A DNA stretch of 7,515 nucleotides from an uncultured Rhizobiaceae group bacterium (GTDB lineage: Bacteria > Pseudomonadota > Alphaproteobacteria > Rhizobiales > Rhizobiaceae), in NCBI GenBank assembly GCA_905479965.1, contig CAJQOR010000046.1, forward strand, positions 1 through 7,515. The letters are read 5' to 3'. Shown in pieces: positions 1 to 6,262 of the stretch (position 1 is the stretch's first letter; the number at the start of each line of letters is the position of its first letter). The notes beneath the pieces are model-generated. The model worked only from the letters and a program-made list of their open reading frames with translations. It was not told where the DNA came from and searched no databases. The translations under genes and the position numbers were made by a program.

Positions 1-1276
1 CAAATTGCATTGAAAGACCGGAGAATTCTTTTGAAAGTTTGTCATTTACTTCATCAACCACCTTATCCAGTTGCGTTTTGACAACAAATTCTTTCTCTTT
101 TTCGGTGAGGTTTTCATGCGCTGCAATCTGGAGTTCAATCACTCGAGACAACGCTGTATTAACACGATCAAATGTATCGGTCTGTTTCCCCGTATCACTT
201 TGCAGTTCTATCATGATGCTTCGAAGTTCTTCTCGGTTCTTAAGCGTATCTGCCACGTGAGCTAAAATTTCATTTGATTTAACATGGGAGTCAATCATAT
301 CACTCACAGATTTAGAAACCAGAAAATTGGACTTTTCTGTGTTCGTTTGAGCGTCAATTAAAAGCTGTGTTTTTTGAGCCATATTATCGATTGAAGAAAC
401 TAACTTTGTATTTGAAACCATCGATAAACGCGCAACACGGAGCATGAGAGAAAGTTGACTTTCCAATCTTTGATTTGGAGCATTTGCGCCCTCTGAGCGG
501 CTCTCGTTTCCGATACTTGCCAAGCCTGCGAGCCACGTTTCAAATCCAGCTCTAAATATGTTGCTAGATTGGTTTGAAAAGCGAGTCATCAAACCCAAAG
601 CTAACGACGTAATCAATCCAAACAGGGATGACGAGAAGCCTGTTGCCATGCCTTGCAGAGGAATTTGTAAATCGGTCATCAACCCTTGAATGGCTTCCGC
701 AGCTCCATCACCGCTCAGATCGATGCCGCCGATAATCATACCAACGGATCCCAATGTAACCATCAGTCCAACAAATGTACCAATGAGTCCCAGAAACACA
801 AGAATTCCAGTAACATACTGGACCAATGATTTTTTCTCGTCCAATCTATCATCTATAGAGTCTAGGATATTTTGTATGACCCCAGTTGAGAGGTTTAATC
901 GGCCTGTTCGTGCAATTTCTTCCGAAATAATATTGAAGGGTTGCGCAATAATTTTTGGTTTGTTGAATATAATCGCTTTCTTTTTACTACGATTGTGGCG
1001 TCTATCAGTGTCAAATTTATTGTCGGACTTTTCATAGACAGCATCGTCATGATCTTGTTTTAGAGCATTAAAAGCTAAAACCTCATTATCTAGAGTCATC
1101 ACATTGCGGAATGCGATGAATACTCCAAAGAAAAACGTTCCGAAAATGGTTGAGTTTAAGAATACATTGGATTCGATGGCGTTAACGACAAAATCCAGTT
1201 GCCAGATACCCAGAACTGATAGCAATATCAGCACTATCATCATTGGTATCAGCTGTTTTCGAATTTCTTTAATCAT
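1..1276 (-). CDS. MotA/TolQ/ExbB-like proton channel protein with long C-terminal tail (3' end missing)
   Basis: Translating the minus strand from the ATG at 1276 gives 425 codons without a stop, running off the left edge, so the C-terminus is missing. A TGA lies in frame 16 codons upstream and no other ATG, GTG or TTG intervenes, which fixes the start; the ribosome site is weak (a GGGG about 9 nt upstream). Hydrophobic segments lie near residues 8-30, 38-60, 152-182 and 206-232. The third carries LGLIGTFVGLMVTLG, typical of the MotA/TolQ/ExbB channel domain, and the fourth is Gly/Ser-rich, as in that family. A charged, probably cytoplasmic loop (60-150) separates the two pairs, as in MotA. 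Residues 233-425 form a long, almost proline-free, polar and probably helical tail that ExbB and TolQ lack. With the MotB-like protein encoded just upstream it should form an ion-driven stator-like complex in the inner membrane. ZorA-type proteins also have long tails, but no other Zorya gene is visible here. Family call is firm; cellular role is inferred from context. Confidence 0.9.
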   Translation of the reverse strand, partial: MIKEIRKQLIPMMIVLILLSVLGIWQLDFVVNAIESNVFLNSTIFGTFFFGVFIAFRNVMTLDNEVLAFNALKQDHDDAVYEKSDNKFDTDRRHNRSKKKAIIFNKPKIIAQPFNIISEEIARTGRLNLSTGVIQNILDSIDDRLDEKKSLVQYVTGILVFLGLIGTFVGLMVTLGSVGMIIGGIDLSGDGAAEAIQGLMTDLQIPLQGMATGFSSSLFGLITSLALGLMTRFSNQSSNIFRAGFETWLAGLASIGNESRSEGANAPNQRLESQLSLMLRVARLSMVSNTKLVSSIDNMAQKTQLLIDAQTNTEKSNFLVSKSVSDMIDSHVKSNEILAHVADTLKNREELRSIMIELQSDTGKQTDTFDRVNTALSRVIELQIAAHENLTEKEKEFVVKTQLDKVVDEVNDKLSKEFSGLSMQF

Positions 1277-1414
1277 TGTAGTAACCCCGACGTCGTCTTC
1301 TGCTTCACTCGAATGATATGTTCATTCTGTATTTCATTAAGTGTGCCGGCGAATTGGTGGTTCTATGTGCTGCTGGCATTTAATGGTAAGCTTACTTAAT
1401 TAATTCATACCCAT

Positions 1415-2191
1415 TTAATTCTTGATTATCCGAACCGTGTTGATCAATTTTGGATCAGGTGAAAAGCGCACCTCGACCTTTATCTTGTCTTTGTCAAAGC
1501 CGTTTTGAAGTAATTCATTTCGTGCCGCTAGTGCGCGATAATAAGTCATTCGTTTCTGCTCAGAAATTGACAAGGAGTTGGCGTCTCCAAAGGACCAGAT
1601 TGATATGTCTTGGTCCTTAGTTAGGTCTGTGTTGTTGCTAAGGAAGTTTTCAATCTTACTTGCAGATGCTTCATCGATTTTGATTCCGGTTGCATCAAAT
1701 ACTAGTGTGAGGGCTGTATCGGATGATTCGACAGTTTGTACTTTCTTTGGATCCTCAGATTGAGCTTTTTCGATCTCGATCCGTTCTTCTTTTTGATCAA
1801 TTTTCGTGCTCAAAACATTCATTGCAGTGTTGCCCTCAATTTCGTCTTCGCTTTTCAGTTCTTCTGATTTTTCCGATTTGAAAGTACCTGCCGATTGCGA
1901 GGAATTGTTTGATGTTTCAGTGTCTTGAGAGGTTTGTTGAGTAGCATCTTGGGTGGGTTCTACTTCCTTAGTTGTGGAACCTGACCGATTTGCATTGTCA
2001 ATGGTTTCACTCATTATTTGTTTCTTTTCACTTTCGGAAGCGAGATAAAATTTGGATACATTCTGCGCAAGAACAGCAATGACAACCGCAAGAATAATAA
2101 GTAGAAATGTCACCACCATAACAATTGTTGAAAGCGCATCTACAAATCCGGGCCAATGATTTTCCTCTGCTTCAGCCGAACGCCTACTCAT
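1415..2191 (-). CDS. MotB/OmpA-like inner-membrane protein, partner of the channel protein
   Basis: A 258-residue protein. A short N-terminal cytoplasmic stretch leads into HWPGFVDALSTIVMVV and one transmembrane helix (about 13-43). Asp18 sits at the start of the helix, where MotB, ExbD and TolR carry their ion-binding aspartate. Residues 55-155 form a low-complexity linker rich in Ser, Glu, Gln, Thr and Lys. Residues 158-258 resemble an OmpA/MotB C-terminal domain: a LTLVF strand, IWSFGDAN, then a helix with RALAARNELLQNGF followed by IKVEVRF. The usual peptidoglycan-binding residues are only partly recognisable; Arg219 is a candidate for the conserved Arg and FGDAN replaces the usual TD..G pattern, so wall binding is uncertain. 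The ATG at 2191 has a good AAAGGTGAG ribosome site 9 nt upstream. The gene lies 150 bp after the ABC transporter and 138 bp before the channel gene, on the same strand. I infer it is the stator partner of that channel; similar N-termini are known in alphaproteobacterial and ZorB-type OmpA/MotB proteins. Confidence 0.88.
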   Translation of the reverse strand: MSRRSAEAEENHWPGFVDALSTIVMVVTFLLIILAVVIAVLAQNVSKFYLASESEKKQIMSETIDNANRSGSTTKEVEPTQDATQQTSQDTETSNNSSQSAGTFKSEKSEELKSEDEIEGNTAMNVLSTKIDQKEERIEIEKAQSEDPKKVQTVESSDTALTLVFDATGIKIDEASASKIENFLSNNTDLTKDQDISIWSFGDANSLSISEQKRMTYYRALAARNELLQNGFDKDKIKVEVRFSPDPKLINTVRIIKN

Positions 2192-2200
2192 AGTATTGTA

Positions 2201-2209
2201 CTCACCTTT
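2201..2209 (-). promoter_or_regulatory. Ribosome binding site of the MotB-like gene
   Basis: The minus strand reads AAAGGTGAG, a good anti-16S match, with 9 nt to the ATG at 2191. It supports that start and is the clearest Shine-Dalgarno site in the window. Confidence 0.7.
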
Positions 2210-2261
2210 GGCCGCGTTTCTTTTGTTAAGATTTACTTAGTAATTTCTGTCTTGCTTGTGA

Positions 2262-2290
2262 AACTACCGAAAAAATAGATTTTGGTAGTT
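2262..2290. repeat. Inverted repeat in the ABC transporter / MotB-like intergenic region
   Basis: Arms AACTACC (2262-2268) and GGTAGTT (2284-2290) pair over 7 bp. After a one-base bulge, AAAA (2270-2273) pairs with TTTT (2280-2283) around a 6-base loop. It sits about 70 bp upstream of the MotB-like start and 50 bp after the transporter stop. No T-run follows it on either strand, so it is not a canonical intrinsic terminator. It could be an mRNA processing or stabilising hairpin that sets the ratio of transporter to stator-like proteins, or it could be chance in AT-rich DNA. Confidence 0.4.
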
Positions 2291-2341
2291 CAGATTATTA
2301 CAACAAGGTAAGTTGTTTAGGTAAATAATCGGTTACTAGTG

Positions 2342-4540
2342 TTAGCTAGCACGCTTCAAGTTTGTTAAAATCTCTTGGCGAGGGCCATCAGCGATAATTC
2401 GACCTTGCTCCATCCATATAACACGATCAACAATGGATAGAACGTTGGCTCTGTGTGTCGATATTAAGAGCGTTGTATTTCCTAGATTTTTTTGGATAGC
2501 TGAAATGACAGCGTTTTCCATTGTGTTGTCCATCGCTGAGGTAGGCTCATCTAACATTAATAGCTTAGGTTGCTTGATGAGTGTTCTAGCTAAGGCTATG
2601 GCCTGCTTTTCTCCACCGGACAGTTTTTCACCCCGCGTGCCAACATTAAAACTATAACCTTCGGGTAGTCGTCGGATGAATTCTCGAACACCTGATACAT
2701 TAACCACGTGGTCGAAAACTGCGTCACTTACTTCTGTGTTAGAAATACAGATATTTTCGCGTACACTTCCCTCAAAAAGATCATTTTCCTGCGGCATATA
2801 CGCAAAAACTTGCCTGATGTCATCTGGACTAATTTGCCTTGAGTCAGAATGATCAATGTTATAATTTCCAGTGTCTGGATCGTGATATCTTGCCAACAAT
2901 TGTAGCAAGGTGCTTTTCCCGCACCCACTACGCCCAACGATGGCAATTTTTTCACCCGGTTTGATGGAAAAAGTAATTTTGTTCAAACATGGAGTGCTGC
3001 TGTTTGGATATGTAAAAGAAACCTGATTTAAGTCTATATTACCTTGCTTTACGCTTGCGGTATTTGAAATATCGCCAGCTTCCTCTTGGGGTAAATCCAT
3101 CAAAGTGAATACGTTCTCAATTGATTTGGAAAGTTGCACAGCTCTTGATAAAAGCGATAAGAGATTGCTTATTGGCATTAATACTCGCCCAACCAATAGC
3201 GTCGAAGCAGCTAATATACCTACTGACATTTCCCCATTAGCTATCCGATAAACGCCTATCATTACAGCCAAAACAATAACTATTTGCACTGTAACCATAG
3301 TAATTTGAGATGGAAGCAACGTAAGCAATTTTGACCGGTGTGTCGTCATTATCGTGTTGTCGATTAGTCTTTCAAACCGACTGAGTTTTTTATACTGAGC
3401 ACCGACAGCTTTCATCGCTGTTAAAGTCGTAACGGTTTCAGCAAAATCTTCCGTCTTCTTGTTTTGAAGGTCAATTTCATGTTTGCTAATTTCCAGCAAT
3501 TTACGTTGGCTGACAATAATCCACAATGCAATTAAAACTATACCCATTACTGGTGCGAGAACCACGCTTCCCGCTATTGAAGCGACAAGAATTAACACAA
3601 GCACAACAAATGGTATGTCGATAAAGAGAGCTGTAATTAAAGACGGAATCAGAGTGCTTGCGCCTTCAATATCGCGAAAAGCGGTCACCCATTGAGCGAC
3701 ATGTTTGGGGAACGAGCCAACACGTGCATTGATCATCCGTCTGTACAACAGAACTTGTATTTTGGATGAAGTTGACAAACCAATTGCGTCAGTGAGAACT
3801 AATCGAACATATCGTATAGTTATATCCAACCCCAAAGCAATCATAACGCCGATCGATAGAGCCCACAAAGTTTCCAACGCTGTATGCGGTATAACGCGAT
3901 CGTAGACTGACATGATATAGATTGGAAGAACGAGCATTATTAAATTACTAATTGCTGCTGCGAGGCAAAGTTGAAACGTAAGTTTCTTGTTGTCGCCGAC
4001 AACTGTTGAGACTAACGATTTAAAACTTTTTGGCCCTAAACCTTTTCGCTCTACATTTCCTTCAGATATGGGTGCGTTGTTCTCAGGTTTAACAACAATC
4101 AATATGTCTGTTGACAGAGCGTTGAGGGTGTCTATCGGGACCGTTTGGATTTTATCATTTGCAAAAATTTCCACCCGGCTATTTGTAACTTTTTTGATGA
4201 TAACGCCATTGCCGTTATTTAGTAGCAGAATACATGGAAACTGATCATCTTTTTGGTTTTCAAATTTACCTTCCTTGAACGTCAGCTGGATTTCAAGGTC
4301 TTTGGCCAGGGAATGCAATATCTCCAGACTTGGTTCGCTGTTATATATCTGCTGAACGCGAGTACTCTTTTTGTCGCTAATATGTTGTAAGGCCCATATG
4401 TTAGCGATTTGTCGCATGCATTCTGTTAATGGTGAAGCAAATGAATGTGCAAACTTTTCTGATTTTTGCGGTGTTTTATTTTTGTTGAATGGGGAACTAT
4501 GAAACATTCTAAGGTTCAATTCTCGCTCCGCGTTGGTCAC
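2342..4540 (-). CDS. Type I secretion ABC transporter (LapB/LssB-like permease-ATPase)
   Basis: A 732-residue fused permease-ATPase, the usual size for LapB/LssB-type type I secretion exporters, which move an unfolded substrate across the inner membrane using ATP. Residues 35-150 look like a C39-peptidase-like domain. It has Cys41 (SPLTEC), but the usual catalytic His region reads NNGNGVIIKKV without a His, so it probably binds the substrate without cutting it. Six membrane helices lie within about 188-460; VYDRVIPH (212-219) is typical of this family. The ATPase domain (about 500-730) is intact: A-loop Tyr511, Walker A GRSGCGKST (536-544), Q-loop Gln584, signature LSGGEKQ (640-646), Walker B LLMLDE (660-665) and H-loop His696. 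The start is uncertain. GTG at 4540 gives the longest frame but lacks a ribosome site; an in-frame TTG at 4519 has GGAG 6 nt upstream; ATG at 4507 is a third option. Divergent from the HlyD-type partner. The adhesin at 6263 is the likely substrate. Confidence 0.95.
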   Translation of the reverse strand: MTNAERELNLRMFHSSPFNKNKTPQKSEKFAHSFASPLTECMRQIANIWALQHISDKKSTRVQQIYNSEPSLEILHSLAKDLEIQLTFKEGKFENQKDDQFPCILLLNNGNGVIIKKVTNSRVEIFANDKIQTVPIDTLNALSTDILIVVKPENNAPISEGNVERKGLGPKSFKSLVSTVVGDNKKLTFQLCLAAAISNLIMLVLPIYIMSVYDRVIPHTALETLWALSIGVMIALGLDITIRYVRLVLTDAIGLSTSSKIQVLLYRRMINARVGSFPKHVAQWVTAFRDIEGASTLIPSLITALFIDIPFVVLVLILVASIAGSVVLAPVMGIVLIALWIIVSQRKLLEISKHEIDLQNKKTEDFAETVTTLTAMKAVGAQYKKLSRFERLIDNTIMTTHRSKLLTLLPSQITMVTVQIVIVLAVMIGVYRIANGEMSVGILAASTLLVGRVLMPISNLLSLLSRAVQLSKSIENVFTLMDLPQEEAGDISNTASVKQGNIDLNQVSFTYPNSSTPCLNKITFSIKPGEKIAIVGRSGCGKSTLLQLLARYHDPDTGNYNIDHSDSRQISPDDIRQVFAYMPQENDLFEGSVRENICISNTEVSDAVFDHVVNVSGVREFIRRLPEGYSFNVGTRGEKLSGGEKQAIALARTLIKQPKLLMLDEPTSAMDNTMENAVISAIQKNLGNTTLLISTHRANVLSIVDRVIWMEQGRIIADGPRQEILTNLKRAS
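4526..4529 (-). promoter_or_regulatory. Possible ribosome binding site for an internal TTG start of the ABC transporter
   Basis: The minus strand reads GGAG, then 6 nt, then an in-frame TTG at 4519 (codon 8 of the longest frame). The GTG at 4540 and the ATG at 4507 have no comparable site at proper spacing. Either this TTG is the true start or initiation is weak. Confidence 0.3.
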
Positions 4541-4665
4541 ATAGCACTGCGTCTCAACATGTTGTTGGAAAAAAACAAAATAAATGGATTTTACACCGTT
4601 TGACCTGTTTGTTCTTTCCTTCTGAGAAACAGCAATTGTGGCATTCTATATTGAAGGCTACTTAA

Positions 4666-4694
4666 ATTATAACCATTTTGAACTCGATATTTAA
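4666..4694 (-). promoter_or_regulatory. Candidate promoter for the ABC transporter (leftward)
   Basis: On the minus strand a perfect TATAAT (4671-4666) lies about 125 bp upstream of the transporter start region. At 17 bp spacing the -35 position holds only TTAAAT (4694-4689), a poor match, so the promoter may depend on an activator or be spurious in AT-rich DNA. Confidence 0.35.
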
Positions 4695-4705
4695 ACAAAC
4701 ATAAT
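4678..4705 (+). promoter_or_regulatory. Candidate sigma70-type promoter for the HlyD-type gene (rightward)
   Basis: TTGAAC (4678-4683), a 16 bp spacer and CATAAT (4700-4705) match the TTGACA/TATAAT consensus at 4 and 5 of 6 positions. The predicted transcript would start near 4712, giving an untranslated leader of about 60 nt. The -35 box lies between the -10 and -35 of the leftward candidate, so both promoters could not be occupied by polymerase at once. Confidence 0.4.
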
Positions 4706-4721
4706 TAATACTTTGTAAATA

Positions 4722-4732
4722 TAACCTGGTTA
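4722..4732. repeat. Short palindrome TAACC-T-GGTTA downstream of the rightward promoter
   Basis: A perfect 5+1+5 palindrome lies about 10 bp past the predicted rightward start site, where a repressor could act. A TAACCA half-site lies at 4670-4675, overlapping the leftward -10 box, 52 bp away, and the same half-sites recur at 6208-6228. Five-base words are common by chance, so the operator role is only a suggestion. Confidence 0.25.
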
Positions 4733-4770
4733 ATTCTTAAGAGACAATTAAACTTAAAAGTAGAAGTTGA

Positions 4771-6102
4771 ATGCCCCAGAACAGAATTATTGAACCACTC
4801 AGACGTAATTCAGAAATGAGTTTGGCATTCCCATCGGCAGCAGATTCATTGAAGTCTCGTGTTAGTGGCATGTTTTTATATTTGGTATCAATCGGGCTTG
4901 TCTTGTTATTGATTTGGTCTGTTTTAGCTGAAATTGATGTCGTAACCCGCGGATCGGGGCGCGTTGTGCCTTCATTGCAAAATCAAATCGTACAACACTT
5001 TGAAGGTGGAATTATAACGGATATTTTGGTTTTTGAGGGTCAAACAGTGCGCAAAGGCGACGTTTTGATGCAAATTGAAAACCCTTTCTCGGAGGCAGAA
5101 TACACCAAAACCAATCGGGAATTTTTGGCTAAGACCGCGGAGTTAATAAGATTGGACGCGGAGAGCGGAAATGTTGACCGATTGATTTTTCCTCTGGAGT
5201 TAAATAGCAAGTTTTCAGACATAGTTGCCAATGAAGAATTACTATTTAAACGTAGAAAAGATAGTCTTGAAGAACAGATACTGATCTATAAAGACCAGCA
5301 AGTTCAAAAGCAGCTTGAAAAGAGTGAAAAACAAAAACGCCTTGAAAACATGCGACTTGAGTATGGTCTTATTGATAGACGGGTTAAAAGCTTGTCCAAA
5401 CTCGTTAAGGAAGGCGCTGCTTCAGAAAACACACTTTTGAAAACTATGTCAACATTGCAGCAAATCCAAACGAAAGTGTCGGATTTAGAGCATCAAATAC
5501 CCCAAACAGATGTCGAAATTAGTGAATTGCGACGCCGTCAGCAAGAAACCATACTTAGTTTTCAATCTGAAGCGGAAACAGAGAAGAATAATGTTCAGAG
5601 GAAAGCTGAGCAGCTCAAAGAAACGTTATATGCGATGAAAGATCGGAAAAGAAGAACCGAGCTACAAGCGCCAATTAACGGCAAAATTCATAAGATTTTT
5701 CAAGCGACTAGGGGTGGGGTTGTTCGCAGTGGACAAAATCTTGTACAAATTGTCCCGTCAGACACAGCTATATCCATTGAAGTTAAGCTTCCTCCAAAAG
5801 ATAGGGCCAAAGTGTGGGTTAATTTGCCAGCCATCGCAAAATTGTCAGCCTACGATTTTAGTTCTCATGGTGGTATAGACGCCAAAGTCGTTGATATATC
5901 GAATGATGTTCTTCAAGATGGCGATGGCGAGCCCTATTTTCGCGTAAAACTTGAAGCTGATTCTGATCAGTTAACGAATGAGATGGCTGTGATAGCAGGA
6001 ATGGCTGCTGAAGTTGATATAATCACGGGCAAAAGAACAATTATGGATTATCTCATAAAGCCGTTTAGAGAGATCTATGGCAAAGCTCTGCGTGAGTCAT
6101 GA
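4771..6102 (+). CDS. Type I secretion membrane fusion protein (HlyD/LapC family)
   Basis: A 443-residue periplasmic adaptor that would join the inner-membrane ABC transporter to an outer-membrane TolC-type pore. A short cytoplasmic N-terminus precedes one membrane helix (about 32-54). Residues 57-103 hold the first half of the lipoyl-like domain, including VTRGSGRVVPS and QHFEGGIITDILVFEG, both characteristic of the family. Residues 107-292 form a long charged coiled coil. The second lipoyl half begins at LQAPINGKIHKI (298-309), followed by a beta-barrel region (about 333-418). The C-terminus keeps the family signature GMAAEVDIITGKRTIMDYLIKPF-like block (410-432). Length and domain order are normal and no residue looks damaged. 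The start at 4771 is preceded by a weak AGAAG; an ATG at codon 16 is the only close alternative. The gene is divergent from the transporter and 160 bp upstream of the adhesin on the same strand, so it may be co-transcribed with the cargo. Confidence 0.95.
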   Translation: MPQNRIIEPLRRNSEMSLAFPSAADSLKSRVSGMFLYLVSIGLVLLLIWSVLAEIDVVTRGSGRVVPSLQNQIVQHFEGGIITDILVFEGQTVRKGDVLMQIENPFSEAEYTKTNREFLAKTAELIRLDAESGNVDRLIFPLELNSKFSDIVANEELLFKRRKDSLEEQILIYKDQQVQKQLEKSEKQKRLENMRLEYGLIDRRVKSLSKLVKEGAASENTLLKTMSTLQQIQTKVSDLEHQIPQTDVEISELRRRQQETILSFQSEAETEKNNVQRKAEQLKETLYAMKDRKRRTELQAPINGKIHKIFQATRGGVVRSGQNLVQIVPSDTAISIEVKLPPKDRAKVWVNLPAIAKLSAYDFSSHGGIDAKVVDISNDVLQDGDGEPYFRVKLEADSDQLTNEMAVIAGMAAEVDIITGKRTIMDYLIKPFREIYGKALRES

Positions 6103-6207
6103 CATCACATTGATGGAACGAATCAAACTATTGAAAAGATGCATTTAATTGGAATTTGAGAATCATTTATTAATAGATATTTAGTTTTTTATGCCTACAT
6201 TTGATGA

Positions 6208-6228
6208 TGGTTAATATTACTATAACCA
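6208..6228. repeat. Inverted repeat TGGTTA/TAACCA upstream of the adhesin
   Basis: TGGTTA (6208-6213) and TAACCA (6223-6228) are separated by 9 bp in the 160 bp gap between the HlyD-type gene and the adhesin, 35 bp before the adhesin start codon. The half-sites match those in the divergent promoter region. It could be an operator or a weak leader hairpin; chance cannot be excluded. No convincing promoter or GC-rich terminator was found in this gap; a T6 run at 6185-6190 has no good stem before it. Confidence 0.25.
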
Positions 6229-6247
6229 GCAAAATTGAATTAGATGT

Positions 6248-6252
6248 TAGGT
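6248..6252 (+). promoter_or_regulatory. Likely ribosome binding site of the adhesin
   Basis: TAGGT, 10 nt upstream of GTG 6263, is a moderate anti-16S match. It overlaps the in-frame TAG (6248-6250) that closes the reading frame upstream, which leaves the GTG as the only usual start codon for the gene. Confidence 0.4.
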
Positions 6253-6262
6253 AAAATCTGCT

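Noticed and set aside
39..265. Two overlapping plus-strand open frames near the left edge
   Set aside because: They lie opposite the continuous minus-strand frame of the MotA-like tail; their low-complexity Ser/Phe content is typical of antisense frames.
690..1316. Plus-strand open frames of 115 and 70 codons
   Set aside because: They are shadows of the MotA-like gene on the minus strand, whose frame gives a clear family match.
1305..1337. Minus-strand mini-ORF of 10 codons upstream of the MotA-like gene
   Set aside because: There is no ribosome site and no regulatory codon run; short ATG frames are expected by chance here.
1386..1403. Palindromes GTAAGCTTAC and TTAATTAA between the stator-like genes
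   Set aside because: They are short, AT-rich and have no loop or T-run; they are probably chance.
1..2191. Zorya anti-phage defence system (ZorA/ZorB)
   Set aside because: The two-gene architecture and long tail are similar, but no ZorC, ZorD or ZorE gene is in the window and the neighbours are secretion genes. Sequence left of base 1 could change this.
3483..4244. Several plus-strand open frames of 66-85 codons
   Set aside because: They lie opposite the ABC transporter coding sequence and show no family features.
6103..6200. Intrinsic terminator after the HlyD-type gene
   Set aside because: There is a T6 run at 6185-6190, but no stable stem precedes it.
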